Counted from the stretch's first letter, positions 17,247 to 28,370 are shown. The stretch is DNA of 64,000 nucleotides from Enterococcus raffinosus (GCF_018917525.1 NZ_JAHLOS010000013.1:40623-104622), one strand, 5' to 3'. Notes: a model not told the origin generated them from the letters alone. Program-made: numbers and translations.

Positions 17247-18282
17247 AGTGTTTTGGTAAAACCAAACGAAAAATACTGCCTTCTCCCTTTTCACTTTGTA
17301 CATCCAGGTTGCCCTTTAACTGTTTGGCTAGGCTTTTGCTGATATAAAGTCCTAATCCCGAGCCGCCTGTCTCTGGATTTCGTGATTTTTCGACCCGATA
17401 TAATCGTTCAAAAATTTTCTGCTGATCGGCTTTTTTTATTCCTAGTCCTTCGTCTCTGATAGCAAAAAGAATTTGATTTTTTTTGGTTTCTATTTTTAAA
17501 TAGATTGTTGTATTTTTGGGAGAATACTTACTGGCATTCTCAATCAAATTGGTTAGAATCCGATTCAGCTTGTCCTCATCTGTTGTCAAAGTTTTCAACT
17601 GTGGATCAACTTCAAGTGTCAACTTCTGCTGTTTTTTCCTTAAAATATAATCAAAGCTAGATAACAGCGTCAGCAAAAATTGATCCAGCCAGATCACCTG
17701 CTCTTGGTTAACCGAACTTTGTGTCGATGCCCTTTCCATTGCCGCTACTTCCATCAATTGTTTGGTTAATGAACTCAAACGATCAATTTGAAACGCCATT
17801 TGTTCCAGTGTTTTGTCAATCTCATCCTTTGAGATGATCCCATCTTGGATCGCTTCAATCTGATTTTTGACCGCGGTGATCGGTGTTTTGATATCATGCC
17901 CTAACTGAGACACCAGATTGCTCTTATCCTGTTCACTTTTCTCTAACGCAGTAAAGCTGTCGGCCAAAGCAGCGACCATTTCATTAAAGTCATCTGCCAA
18001 TATTTGTAGTTCCTTTGGCGCATGTTGCAGTTGAATCTCAGTAAACTGATTCTCCTTAATTACTTTGGTCTGCTGACTAAGTTTATTTAAGGAGGAAAAC
18101 GTATTGCGAAGCAAGAATAAGCCTAACCCAGTTCCTAAAATATTAGCCAAGATCGTGATACCAATAATCAAGTAGCCATCGTGATCCGTTAAATACATTT
18201 TGCTAATACTAAACCAAACGATCAGAATAACCACTAAACTTGACGATAAGAAGGATAAAACTAACATATTCCTTAATTTCAT
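17245..18282 (-). CDS. Sensor histidine kinase
   Basis: 345 residues. Two membrane segments (about 6-26 and 37-57) with only about ten residues outside between them make an intramembrane-sensing type kinase. HAMP-like linker (about 59-112), phosphoacceptor His129 in QLGHDIKTP, then the ATPase domain with N box NLIENASKYS, G1 DEGLGI and G2 GGSGLGLYI. It phosphorylates the response regulator encoded 3 bp upstream. The tiny extracytoplasmic loop is typical of kinases that sense the envelope or partner with transporters, but no ABC genes adjoin. The target genes are unknown; the WxL gene starts 340 bp upstream of the pair in the opposite direction. Confidence 0.88.
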   Translation of the reverse strand: MKLRNMLVLSFLSSSLVVILIVWFSISKMYLTDHDGYLIIGITILANILGTGLGLFLLRNTFSSLNKLSQQTKVIKENQFTEIQLQHAPKELQILADDFNEMVAALADSFTALEKSEQDKSNLVSQLGHDIKTPITAVKNQIEAIQDGIISKDEIDKTLEQMAFQIDRLSSLTKQLMEVAAMERASTQSSVNQEQVIWLDQFLLTLLSSFDYILRKKQQKLTLEVDPQLKTLTTDEDKLNRILTNLIENASKYSPKNTTIYLKIETKKNQILFAIRDEGLGIKKADQQKIFERLYRVEKSRNPETGGSGLGLYISKSLAKQLKGNLDVQSEKGEGSIFRLVLPKH

Positions 18283-18285
18283 CGT

Positions 18286-18975
18286 CTATCCCTCCATCTT
18301 GTAGCCCAATCCCCAAACTGTTTGAATATGAGGATAAGGTAAACCATCTGCTGTCGTCTCCAACTTTTCTCTTAAACTATGAATATGGACATTCAATGTA
18401 TTCGCATCATCAAAATACTCTGTTTGCCAAATTTTTTCATATAATTCAGATTTAGGGAAAACTTTCCCAATATTTTGTAAAAACAATAGAAGCAATTGAA
18501 ACTCCTTAATTGATAACTCTAGTCTTTGATCATACAATAAGGCTTGAAATTTTTCCTCATCGATCTTAAATGGACCTGCTTCAAGAGTATTTGATAGGCG
18601 GTCTTCCTTTCTTCCAACACGCCGTAAAATATTTTTCACCCGTAGTGTCAATTCTCGCGGGCTAAAGGGCTTCGTAATAAAATCATCTGCACCAAGGGTT
18701 AAAGAAAAAATCTTGTCCTTCTCTTGATCCTTCGCACTCACAAAGATGAATGGCGTATCGTCAGCTTTTTCAAGGACCTTTTCGATAAAATCATACCCAT
18801 CCATTTCTGGCATCATGATATCCGTAATAATCAAATCCAACGATTCTTTTTGAAAGAAAGCCAGGGCTTCCTTACCATTATTAGCAGAAAAAACTTTGTA
18901 TCCTTCTTTTACTAAATAACGTGATACGATGTCTAAAATGGCCTTCTCATCATCCACTACTAATATTTTTTGCAT
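18286..18975 (-). CDS. OmpR/PhoB-family response regulator
   Basis: 229 residues from the ATG at 18975 (AGGTGG five bases upstream); an ATG three codons earlier is also possible. Receiver domain at 1-115 with the acidic pocket VVDDE, phosphoacceptor Asp52 in IITDIMMP, and Lys in FITKPFSP. Winged-helix DNA-binding domain at about 130-229 (LELSIKEFQLLLLFL, ANTLNVHIHSLREKL, VWGLGYKME). It is the first gene of a two-gene operon with its histidine kinase. Confidence 0.9.
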   Translation of the reverse strand: MQKILVVDDEKAILDIVSRYLVKEGYKVFSANNGKEALAFFQKESLDLIITDIMMPEMDGYDFIEKVLEKADDTPFIFVSAKDQEKDKIFSLTLGADDFITKPFSPRELTLRVKNILRRVGRKEDRLSNTLEAGPFKIDEEKFQALLYDQRLELSIKEFQLLLLFLQNIGKVFPKSELYEKIWQTEYFDDANTLNVHIHSLREKLETTADGLPYPHIQTVWGLGYKMEG

Positions 18976-19324
18976 AACATCCACCTCTCGCCCTATAGTA
19001 ATCCAGACGTGCTAAAAAAGCACTCAATTGATTCGTAAATTAGTTTAAATTAAGGCTTAACTATTTCTTAAGTGGATGATAAACAATCCTTAAATGATCA
19101 TTTTCATGATAAAAAAACAAGCGCTTATTTTTGTCAACAAAAGGGGTAAATAGTTATAGTATATGATAAAAAATAACGAAAAGGGGCAAATTATATAGCT
19201 GGAAATTTTTTCTTCCTGTGACTTATGATTTGATTAAGGAACAGCATCGTTGTTTTTTTATTTCCTCAGAAGTACAGTTATACCCGTTAAGAGAAACACA
19301 CAAAACAAAAAGGGAGTCTTTACT
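18976..19324. other. Intergenic region with WxL gene promoter
   Basis: Divergent control region. A plausible plus-strand promoter is TTGTCA (19131-19136), 18-bp spacer, TATAGT (19155-19160). It leaves an untranslated leader of about 160 bases before the WxL start at 19325. No gene seen. Confidence 0.5.
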
Positions 19325-20236
19325 ATGACGACAAGAAAATTTGGAACGGTGGCAGCTGTCACGATCCTAAGCAGTATCGCATTGGGAGGGTTTATCAAAA
19401 CTGATTCAACTACTGTTCACGCTGCGGCTAACTTCACACAAGGAGAAAAAGAAACGCGTAATCCAATGGGTGCAGCCCTTGGAAGTACAATGGCGAAGAA
19501 ATACAATATCTCAATGCCAGAAACAAATAAAGGTTACTTCTCAGGTGGTTCAATGTACATCGGCCCCCGTGTTGGAACCAGTGCCGCTGGTGCAACTTCT
19601 ACGATTCAAGTAAAAGTTTCAAAAACGTCTAAAGGAACGACCTTTGAATTAGAACCAGCAAAGGCCGGCAAACAACCGGATGCTGCAACCCTTCGTCTAG
19701 ATGGCGTACCAAATATCTCTTTCAGCAATACTAAAAAAGAAGACATCAAAAAAGGCGATGTTACCTTAATGGCTGATAGCTACAAAGTCGATAAAGGCAC
19801 AAGCGCTGAAAAAATGGCCTTCGATGGCAACAAAGATGGTTTGATCGAAATCAACGATAAGACCATGAGCGATAAAAGCATGGGTTGGTCCTTATTTGCT
19901 GCTATCACTCCCTTAATGGACAAAGACGGTGATACACTGAACGCTACGTTGAATCTTAAATTAACCGGCGACAACGGTGTGGAAGGAACATCAACCGGCC
20001 TTGACAGTATAAACGGTGAAGCAAAAACAGTCTTAACGGCAGCTAAAGGTACTGGTATGAACACAACTAAAGTGATGGTTGATCAAAAGACCACAACCTT
20101 GAAGATCAATAAAAATGAAAACATCCAAGCAGGTGTCTATCAAGCAAATGTTGTTTGGACGTTAGCCAATGATGCCGACGCACAAGCAAACATGGCAAAT
20201 GCCAATGCTAATCGTGGTGCCATCAACAACCAATAA
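19325..20236 (+). CDS. WxL-domain cell surface protein
   Basis: 303 residues from ATG at 19325 (AAAGGGAG upstream). An N-terminal signal peptide (MTTRKFGTVAAVTILSS..., cleavage near VHAAA) directs secretion. The mature protein carries the two WxL signatures, MGWSLFA in the middle and VVWTLAN near the C-terminus, which bind peptidoglycan non-covalently in enterococci and lactobacilli. An acidic stretch DKDGDTL is also present. There is no LPxTG motif. WxL proteins normally occur in clusters with DUF916/DUF3324 membrane partners; none is nearby, so this is an orphan copy. A terminator follows the stop codon. Confidence 0.88.
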   Translation: MTTRKFGTVAAVTILSSIALGGFIKTDSTTVHAAANFTQGEKETRNPMGAALGSTMAKKYNISMPETNKGYFSGGSMYIGPRVGTSAAGATSTIQVKVSKTSKGTTFELEPAKAGKQPDAATLRLDGVPNISFSNTKKEDIKKGDVTLMADSYKVDKGTSAEKMAFDGNKDGLIEINDKTMSDKSMGWSLFAAITPLMDKDGDTLNATLNLKLTGDNGVEGTSTGLDSINGEAKTVLTAAKGTGMNTTKVMVDQKTTTLKINKNENIQAGVYQANVVWTLANDADAQANMANANANRGAINNQ

Positions 20237-20244
20237 TAGTTACA

Positions 20245-20284
20245 GAAAAGTGCCCGACTCTCATTGAGACGGACACTTTTTTAT
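20245..20284. terminator. Terminator after the WxL gene
   Basis: AAAAGTGCC-CGACTCTC / GAGACGGACACTTTTTT stem-loop between convergent genes. Confidence 0.8.
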
Positions 20285-20294
20285 TTTTCTCTCA

Positions 20295-20765
20295 CTAATC
20301 AACTCGCTCAACTACTACTTCGTCATTCCCTAACTGATCCGCCAGTTTTTCTGCGGCTCTTATGTGGCCAATCCTAGTATATGAATAGTCTGTTGTAAAT
20401 GATTGGTAAAAAATTACGAAAGTGTTCTTGCCGTATAACATCACATCTCCGATTTCAATCCTGTTAACTTGCTCTTCGTGCATCAGCAGACTTTGAGGAA
20501 GATCATAGTATTTTTCATTTTGATGGAGATCACGCATCGTAAATCTATCTGGTACTATCAACAACAGTTCTTTTGCAGTCGAATTGTCAGCTAATTCTAG
20601 CTCAAATACTTCCCCGTTCATGCGTAATCGCATCCGATTATAGCTCTTCTCTTCACTGTCTTCGGTTATTTGACTTGTAGTTGTTTTTCGAGCTCCCTCT
20701 TGCGAACAGCCACACAGTAAAATACTTAACAGGCTCATGAATAGAAAAATGTGGAAATATTTCAT
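20295..20765 (-). CDS. Lipoprotein with cyclophilin-like fold domain
   Basis: About 156 residues from the ATG at 20765, which has GAGG eight bases upstream; two nearby upstream starts are possible. A lipoprotein signal peptide ends in LLCGC (Cys20). After a polar linker, the domain from about 45 to 150 (RMRLRMNGEVFELELADNS, DLPQSL, IGDVMLYGKNTFVIFYQSF, YTRIGHI) matches the bacterial cyclophilin-like family. That family has the cyclophilin fold but usually lacks prolyl isomerase residues. It is predicted to sit on the outer membrane face. The function is unknown. It is monocistronic. Confidence 0.75.
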   Translation of the reverse strand: MKYFHIFLFMSLLSILLCGCSQEGARKTTTSQITEDSEEKSYNRMRLRMNGEVFELELADNSTAKELLLIVPDRFTMRDLHQNEKYYDLPQSLLMHEEQVNRIEIGDVMLYGKNTFVIFYQSFTTDYSYTRIGHIRAAEKLADQLGNDEVVVERVD

Positions 20766-20818
20766 CCTCATCACCTCGTATCGGTCAAAAGCTTCTATTA
20801 ACTATAACTATACATTAG

Positions 20819-21382
20819 CTAAATTTCCTTGATCACTTTTGCGGGAGTTCCCGCTACGATTGTATTATCGGGCACATCTTTGGTAACCGTCGAATCCGCA
20901 GCGACAATAGCATTCTTTCCTACGGTTACTCCAGGTAAGATCGTGACATTGGCACCGATCCATGCATTTTCTTCGATTTTAACAGAAGCTACCGAAAGGC
21001 CGTGCCGTTTTTTTGGATCAGTTAAATGATTGATCGAAATAATTCGACTCATGGGGCCAATCAATACATGGTCTTCGATTACGATACCGCCTAAATCAAC
21101 AAACGTCACATTCTGATTAATAAAAATATCTTTTCCAAATGAGATGTGCTTTCCAAAATCAGTGTAGAAAGGCTGAGAGATTGTCACAGACTCGTCAACG
21201 TTCCTACCGGTAATTTTTTCTAAATACCTCCTCATTTCTTTAGGTGTGAGATAATCGCTATTCATTTCCATTACTAGCTCTTCATTATTGGCTTTCAACT
21301 CATGGATCTCATTATAAATAGTTGATTCCTGTAAAATCTCGATTTTTTGGATCTTCGCTAATAGTTCATGCTTGATCATCAT
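20819..21382 (-). CDS. Hexapeptide-repeat sugar/maltose O-acetyltransferase
   Basis: 187 residues, the usual length for the maltose/galactoside acetyltransferase (LacA/Maa) family. The N-terminal helical cap contains [16 protein letters not shown]. The left-handed beta-helix follows with hexapeptide repeats ([37 protein letters not shown]), the catalytic His in ISINHLTDP, and the C-terminal [12 protein letters not shown]. It transfers acetyl from acetyl-CoA to a sugar hydroxyl. AGGAGG lies five bases before the start. It is divergent from the LysR gene at 21487, which is its likely regulator. Confidence 0.88.
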   Translation of the reverse strand: MMIKHELLAKIQKIEILQESTIYNEIHELKANNEELVMEMNSDYLTPKEMRRYLEKITGRNVDESVTISQPFYTDFGKHISFGKDIFINQNVTFVDLGGIVIEDHVLIGPMSRIISINHLTDPKKRHGLSVASVKIEENAWIGANVTILPGVTVGKNAIVAADSTVTKDVPDNTIVAGTPAKVIKEI

Positions 21383-21486
21383 CTTTTCCTCCTATTGTTG
21401 CTGAAATAAGTATACTTCGCTATACTAACGATGACTAATACTTATACAGAATACCCAACTATCGCTTTTAGTTATAGGAGGAAACC

Positions 21487-22353
21487 ATGGAATTACGAGT
21501 GCTGAATTACTTTTTGACGGTTGCTAGAGAAGGAACGATTAGTAAGGCCGCGGAGGTCCTGCATCTTTCTCAGCCCACCCTGTCAAAACAGTTGAAGGAT
21601 CTAGAAGAAGAATTAGGTGTACAGCTTTTTGTTCGGGGAAATCGTGAAATTTCACTGACGGAGGATGGCGTTTATTTGCAAAATCGCGGCAAAGAAATTT
21701 TGTCATTGGTCTCTACGACCACGTCAAATCTCCAAAAAAATGAAGTGATTGGCGGCGATATTATGATTGGTGGCGGTGAGACGCAAGCCTTTCAATTTTT
21801 ATCTGCTATTTTGAACGATTTAATGGAAAATTACCCCGATATCAAGGTTCATATGTATAGCGGGAACGCTGACGATGTGAAGGACAAAATCGATAAGGGA
21901 CTGCTTGACTTTGGTTTAGTGATCGATCCAGTTGAAAAGCAAAAGTACGAGTACGTTTCGCTGCCTGTTGTTGACCGCTGGGGTATCTTAATTAATCAGG
22001 AGCACAAGTTAGCAAAAAAAGGGTACGTTACTCCAGCAGATTTGAAGAAGCAACCGCTAATGATATCCAGCCAAACCTTAGTAAACAATCAACTATCAGA
22101 ATGGCTAGGTGGAAACCTAAACAATTTTACTATTGTCGGCAGCTACAATTTACTCTACAATGCTTCTCTTTTAGTTAAAGAAGGAGCTATCATCGCCTTT
22201 GGCATTGATGGGATTCTTAATACGAAAGACAGCGGACTAGTCTTTATCCCACTCAAACCTGCATTAACTTCGACCATTAGTGTCATTTGGAAAAAGAAGC
22301 AAGTTTTTTCAAACGCCGCCGCCCTTTTTCTTGAAATACTAGTGAACCAATAA
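21487..22353 (+). CDS. LysR-family transcriptional regulator
   Basis: 288 residues. N-terminal winged helix-turn-helix (MELRVLNYFLTVAREGTI, SKAAEVLHLSQPTLSKQLKDLEEELG) and a C-terminal periplasmic-binding-like effector domain from about 90. AGGAGG lies five bases before the ATG. It is divergent from the acetyltransferase by 104 bp and upstream of the isochorismatase-type gene, so either may be its target. The effector is unknown. Confidence 0.9.
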   Translation: MELRVLNYFLTVAREGTISKAAEVLHLSQPTLSKQLKDLEEELGVQLFVRGNREISLTEDGVYLQNRGKEILSLVSTTTSNLQKNEVIGGDIMIGGGETQAFQFLSAILNDLMENYPDIKVHMYSGNADDVKDKIDKGLLDFGLVIDPVEKQKYEYVSLPVVDRWGILINQEHKLAKKGYVTPADLKKQPLMISSQTLVNNQLSEWLGGNLNNFTIVGSYNLLYNASLLVKEGAIIAFGIDGILNTKDSGLVFIPLKPALTSTISVIWKKKQVFSNAAALFLEILVNQ

Positions 22354-22590
22354 AACGAAATCTTCGTGATTTTTTTGTATAAGCAGTACAATAGTGGTGT
22401 TAATGAGAGAATCTGTTTACGAAATCCACACAACGGCTTAATTATCATTTGTGGAATCGTAGAAAAAACGGCAAAATCGTTCTCAAGCCTTTTTGATCGT
22501 TAATCAGCCAGATTTTCTTGAAAACACCCGATTTAAATTTTTCTGAAGAGGAAAATTTAAATCTATCACTAGAAATTAGGAGTGGACAGA

Positions 22591-23208
22591 ATGACTAGCT
22601 ATGCTAAAAGAACCGAAGACGAATTACTTTCACCAGAAAATACTGTGTTGACAGTGATCGACTATCAACCGACACAAATCAACTCGATCAATTCCATGAA
22701 TCGCTCAGAATTGATACGTAACACAGAAATCGTTATCGAGCTGGCAAAACTTTATAATATCCCGATCGTCCTTTCTACCGTAAATGTTGAAAAAGGCTGG
22801 AACACCGATACGATCCCTGTTTTGAAAAAAGCTGTTGGTGAAGATGTCCCTTCTTATGATCGCAGCTCCATCAATGCCTGGGAAGACAAAGAATATAACG
22901 AAGCGATCAAAGCAACGGGACGGAAAAAAATCCTGATCCTGGCATTATGGACAGAAGCTTGCTTGACCTTCCCAACTTTAGATGCGCTAAAAGAAGGTTA
23001 TGAAGTCTACCCAATTGTCGATGCAGTCGGCGGAACTTCAACTATTGCGCATGAAACTGCTTTACGTCGTGTCGAACAGGCAGGTGCACAATTAACCTCC
23101 ATCGCCCAGCTCGCTTGCGAATTACAACGAGATTGGAATCGTGAAGACACCGTTCCAGGATTTGATGAATTGATGACCAAATTCGGTGCCTTTTCTAACT
23201 TAAGATAG
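22591..23208 (+). CDS. Isochorismatase-family cysteine hydrolase (YcaC-like)
   Basis: 205 residues from ATG at 22591, with AGGAG nine bases upstream. The catalytic triad of the family is visible: Asp24 in TVIDYQP, a Lys near 112 in TGRKKI, and Cys124 in WTEACLTFP. The length and the ALWTEACLTFPTL pattern are close to YcaC-like hydrolases, whose natural substrates are largely unknown. The 237-bp gap after the LysR gene suggests its own promoter. A strong terminator follows. Confidence 0.85.
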   Translation: MTSYAKRTEDELLSPENTVLTVIDYQPTQINSINSMNRSELIRNTEIVIELAKLYNIPIVLSTVNVEKGWNTDTIPVLKKAVGEDVPSYDRSSINAWEDKEYNEAIKATGRKKILILALWTEACLTFPTLDALKEGYEVYPIVDAVGGTSTIAHETALRRVEQAGAQLTSIAQLACELQRDWNREDTVPGFDELMTKFGAFSNLR

Positions 23209-23216
23209 CGTTACAC

Positions 23217-23256
23217 AAAAAGTAGCTACGCCGATATTTGGCATAGCTACTTTTTA
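23217..23256. terminator. Terminator after the isochorismatase-family gene
   Basis: AAAAAGTAGCTACGCC / GGCATAGCTACTTTTT stem-loop. Confidence 0.85.
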
Positions 23257-23330
23257 AGCTTATTGATTGATGTCCTATGTTCATCTTGTCCTATTGAAGC
23301 TTTTCACAGATTACTTAGATAAAGAAACGC

Positions 23331-24110
23331 CTACTCAATATATTGTGTGTCACCGATCTTATCTAAGGTATATTTACCATCTTTATATTTCAACGTCGTC
23401 ACACTGCAATTTTCCATCATTTCACCATTATAAGCATCTGGAACTAGCATTTCTAACAAGGTTGGGATCATTCCGCCGGAAGATACAATCATGACATTCT
23501 TCGCGTTCTTCTTTTTGGCGTCTTTGACTACTTTGTCCATTGCTGCCTGACCGCGAGTGGTGATTTCGTCATAATTTTCCGCAGCATTCAAAGGATCATT
23601 TTCAGCAATCGCATTAGCAATTCCCTCATCCCCGATTTTCTCTACTAACTTATCATAATCAGACCAGTCATCATCTAATTTAAAGCCGTTCGCTTCAAAG
23701 ATTGGCGTCCACATTTCCTTGTCGGTCTTGCCTTCATAGCCGCCATAATTCCATTCTTTGAAGCCATCATGTTCGATCAATTTCGGTTTTTTATTATTGT
23801 TTTTTGAGAGTATTAATTTGGCAGTATTTCTTTGACGTCCTAAATCACTGGAATAAGCCAAATCGAATTTGATATCCTTCAAACCAGTCCCCAGTTTTTT
23901 CGCTTGGCTGATGCCTTTATCGGTCAGAGGAGAGTCTGCGAAGCCTTGTACTTGCCCAGTTGTATTGAAGAAAGTCTTGCCGTGGCGGATTAGATAAATC
24001 GTAACTCCTTCATTTTTTTTCGCAGCGTCAGCTTCTTCTCCCTTTGCAAAACATCCTATTAATGCTAATCCCAACAAACAAGTTAATAACGCCCCAAATA
24101 CTTTTTTCAT
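23331..24110 (-). CDS. Lipoprotein histidine phosphatase, copy 2
   Basis: 259 residues. Lipoprotein signal with lipobox LIGC (Cys20) predicts a surface-anchored enzyme. The histidine phosphatase domain shows LIRHGKTFFNT (His43), SPLTDKGISQA, YSSDLGRQRNT and the acidic YEGKTDKEMW. In the second half the usual catalytic His is not where it is in copy 1: the aligned strand reads IVSSGGMIP instead of VVAHGMS, so this copy may be altered in activity. It starts 2 bp after the stop of the 6-phospho-beta-glucosidase and is the last gene of the licT-bglP-bglA operon. It is paralogous to the protein at 9586-10404. Confidence 0.87.
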   Translation of the reverse strand: MKKVFGALLTCLLGLALIGCFAKGEEADAAKKNEGVTIYLIRHGKTFFNTTGQVQGFADSPLTDKGISQAKKLGTGLKDIKFDLAYSSDLGRQRNTAKLILSKNNNKKPKLIEHDGFKEWNYGGYEGKTDKEMWTPIFEANGFKLDDDWSDYDKLVEKIGDEGIANAIAENDPLNAAENYDEITTRGQAAMDKVVKDAKKKNAKNVMIVSSGGMIPTLLEMLVPDAYNGEMMENCSVTTLKYKDGKYTLDKIGDTQYIE

Positions 24111-24112
24111 TT

Positions 24113-25564
<1,452 letters not shown>

Positions 25565-27409
25565 CTAAACGACAACTGTCAAACAGTCTTCTTTACTGTT
25601 TAAGCTACTGTCACTTGACGGTAACACATCTAGATAATCAGCCGTATTAGTAATTACCGTAATCACGACTGGATCATACCCTTCACTGCGAATCCCAGCC
25701 ATATCAGCTTTTAGGATCGCATCGCCAACTGAAACCTTGTCGCCTTGTTTGACGAATGTTTCGAAATATTTGCCATCGAGTTCGACAGTGTTGATCCCAA
25801 TATGAATCAAGATTTCCACGCCGTATTCTGTTTTGATTCCGATTGCGTGATTGGTTGGAAACAGACTGACAACTTCGCCATTTACAGGAGCAGAAATCAA
25901 GTCTTCTTCCGGTTCGATTCCCAGCCCTTTGCCTAAAGCAGACGACGAAAAGGCTTTATCGTTCACATTGCTTAACGCGACATTTTTCCCTTTAACTGGC
26001 GCTTTAATCAATAATTTTGTGACTGCCTCTGCATTCATTTCAACAGGCTCTGCTTGCTTTTCTTCGACTTTTTCATCATCAGGAATTCCTAGGATAAATG
26101 CCGCGATAGCAGCGCCAACAAACCCAATGATCACAGCAATCAGCATCATGTAAAAGTTTTGGTAATTGTCTTTTCCAATAAATGAAGCTAGTCCAAATAA
26201 CCCTACCGGCGCATACCCAACGACTTTCATTAAACCAGCGAACAAACCGCCAAGTCCACCGCCGATCATCACCGCTACGTATGGACGACGATACTTAACA
26301 AATACCCCGTATACTGCCGGCTCAGTAACTCCCATAAAAGCACTGAAAGCAGTTGTCCCGAATAATTGCTTTTGTTTTTTGTCTTTTGAACGGAAGAAAT
26401 ACCCCATTACGGCCCCACAAACAGCGATATCAGAAATAATCCACGCAGCAGTAAAGACGGGATCGTAGCCCAAAGTCGCATAAGAATTCATGAAGATTGG
26501 AATAATAAAATTACCGGCTCCAATTGTAATCAGGAACGGCTGCAAAGCTGCATACAGCATCACGACGCTCCAGCTGCCGAAGGTATTGCCGATGAAATCA
26601 AAAACAAAGTTTAGGCCATCACCAATATATGTTCCTAAAGGTCCAAAAAGGATCAAGGTAATTGGCAAGGTGATAATCAAAATCAATACTGGATTAAAGA
26701 AATATTGCAGCGCTTTTGGCATAATCTTTTCCAGTAGTTTACCAACATATTTCATAAAAATGATACTTAAAATAATTGGAAAGAAGGAGTTAGAATAAGT
26801 GGTTTCTGGTAAACTTAGACCAAGAAAATCCAACCCCTTCGCACCATTGATCGTATCTGACATTAAGGTTAAGGCGATCGTAACGGCTAGGTATTCATTC
26901 ACCTCTAGCCGGCGAGCAAATGAGATAGCGATCAAGACCGGCAAAAAGAAGAAGACTGATTGGCGAATCGCATCCAGAATCAGATAAGTCGAGCTTTCAG
27001 CTGAAACTAGTCCAGTCAAAGAAATCAGGGATAAGATACCCGCTAGCAATCCGGCGGCCATAATGGGAATTAAAATCGGCCCCATCGATTCAGATAAAAT
27101 CCGAAGTGCCATCGTAATGAATTTCTCTTTTTCAGCAGATTCAGATTTTTTACTTTCCCCACTTAACCCTAAAATTTGATTCATCTCAGGACGAATATCC
27201 TGCACCTGTGTACCAATAATGACTTGGTAAGCGACATCATTGGAAACAACATCAATCACATCTGGCAGTTCTTTGATTTCTTCAGTTTTAGCAAGCTTGC
27301 GATCATTTAATTTAAAACGTAAACGTGTCATACAATTCGTAACACTTTGAATATTTTCTTTCCCGCCGATCAGTTCGATCAGCTGCTTACAAAATTCTTG
27401 ATATTTCAT
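25565..27409 (-). CDS. bglP: Beta-glucoside PTS permease EIIBCA
   Basis: 614-residue fused PTS permease. EIIB domain at 1-85 with phosphocysteine Cys26 in VTNCMTRLRF; EIIC membrane domain about 100-440 with about ten hydrophobic segments and GVTEPAVYGV; EIIA domain from about 470 with the phosphohistidine His536 in ILIHIGINTVEL. It imports beta-glucosides such as arbutin, salicin or cellobiose-type sugars with phosphorylation at C6. Its start lies one base after the licT stop, and the glucosidase follows. The exact substrate cannot be settled from sequence. Confidence 0.92.
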   Translation of the reverse strand: MKYQEFCKQLIELIGGKENIQSVTNCMTRLRFKLNDRKLAKTEEIKELPDVIDVVSNDVAYQVIIGTQVQDIRPEMNQILGLSGESKKSESAEKEKFITMALRILSESMGPILIPIMAAGLLAGILSLISLTGLVSAESSTYLILDAIRQSVFFFLPVLIAISFARRLEVNEYLAVTIALTLMSDTINGAKGLDFLGLSLPETTYSNSFFPIILSIIFMKYVGKLLEKIMPKALQYFFNPVLILIITLPITLILFGPLGTYIGDGLNFVFDFIGNTFGSWSVVMLYAALQPFLITIGAGNFIIPIFMNSYATLGYDPVFTAAWIISDIAVCGAVMGYFFRSKDKKQKQLFGTTAFSAFMGVTEPAVYGVFVKYRRPYVAVMIGGGLGGLFAGLMKVVGYAPVGLFGLASFIGKDNYQNFYMMLIAVIIGFVGAAIAAFILGIPDDEKVEEKQAEPVEMNAEAVTKLLIKAPVKGKNVALSNVNDKAFSSSALGKGLGIEPEEDLISAPVNGEVVSLFPTNHAIGIKTEYGVEILIHIGINTVELDGKYFETFVKQGDKVSVGDAILKADMAGIRSEGYDPVVITVITNTADYLDVLPSSDSSLNSKEDCLTVVV

Positions 27410-27410
27410 A

Positions 27411-28271
27411 TTAAGTCCCCTCTTCTCGTTTTGTGACTCGTTGGATGTGGAGCATTAAATAGGCCTCCTCATCATCGGACAATTCCTTTTCAAACGTGTC
27501 TCTGACATAAATGCGTATTTTATTGACGCAGCTGTAAGCTTCTGGATAAAGTTTGCGAATTTGTCGATTGAGCTCAGTCTCATTTGATGTAAACGCCTCG
27601 TTTTTAAACATTCGGACGATGAAATACTGTAAATGAGTCACTAATCGGATATAGTTGATGCTTTCTTCTTCAAAATCCAAGCGATAATGGTATTTAATGA
27701 TTGATAGAATATCTCGAACAGCTTCCATCATTTTCATCATGTTGTCGTCTTCACTACCCTTGGTTTGCAGGTTGATAAAATGCAATGCAATGGACACCGC
27801 CTCTTCGTTCGGACAGCTCAATCCTGTGACTTTTTCGATCAATTCCACTGCATGAAGCCCGATCTTATAGTGATCTGGATAGAATTTCCGAACCTCCCAA
27901 TCCAGCGGACTCTTGACAATTTGGTCTTTTTTCAAGCGCTTAATAGCAAAATCAATATGATCTAGCAAGGCTAAATACAGATAATCTGAAACATCCTGCT
28001 GAATGACTTTCTCCCCATATTCAATCGTTTCGGTGACGATCTGAAGGTATTCATCTTTGGTATTAGAAAGTAAATAGCTGAAATGCTCCAATTTATCATG
28101 AGAATCCAGGACGTAGGTTTTTTGGATATCCTTTTCCTCGATGGTATCTCCGACTTTTCTTTTAAAGGCGACACCCTTTGAATAGACGATGACCTCGTTT
28201 CCCCGAGTTTGGTTATTGCTTCCTTTTTTTACAATGGCTACATTATTGTTCAAAATTTGACTGATAATCAT
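27411..28271 (-). CDS. licT: BglG/LicT-family transcription antiterminator
   Basis: 286 residues from ATG at 28271, which has AAAGGAGGG just upstream. The N-terminal RNA-binding CAT domain (MIISQILNNNVAIVKK, NEVIVYSKGVAFKRKVGD) is followed by two PRD domains with conserved His residues (LLDHIDFAIKR, YKIGLHAVELIEK; LVTHLQYFIVR, LMLHIQRVTKR), which are phosphorylated by HPr and the EII. When active it binds the RAT in its own leader and prevents termination. It is the first gene of the beta-glucoside operon. It may also act on the RATs at 10.5 and 12.1 kb, although their sequences differ. Confidence 0.92.
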   Translation of the reverse strand: MIISQILNNNVAIVKKGSNNQTRGNEVIVYSKGVAFKRKVGDTIEEKDIQKTYVLDSHDKLEHFSYLLSNTKDEYLQIVTETIEYGEKVIQQDVSDYLYLALLDHIDFAIKRLKKDQIVKSPLDWEVRKFYPDHYKIGLHAVELIEKVTGLSCPNEEAVSIALHFINLQTKGSEDDNMMKMMEAVRDILSIIKYHYRLDFEEESINYIRLVTHLQYFIVRMFKNEAFTSNETELNRQIRKLYPEAYSCVNKIRIYVRDTFEKELSDDEEAYLMLHIQRVTKREEGT

Positions 28272-28289
28272 GCTTTCCCTCCTTTCAAA

Positions 28290-28370
28290 CAAAAAAACTC
28301 AAATTACCTAAGGATAGCGTATTTATCCTAGGGTAATTTGAGTTCTGCCTGCATTATCAGTAACATACTC
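28290..28370 (-). promoter_or_regulatory. RAT antiterminator and terminator in the licT leader
   Basis: Minus-strand GTTACTGATAATGCAGGCAG (about 28346-28365) closely matches the BglG/LicT RAT consensus. Its 3' arm AACTCAAATTACC also pairs with GGTAATTTGAGTT to form a terminator followed by TTTTT. This is the standard arrangement for licT autoregulation. Confidence 0.88.
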
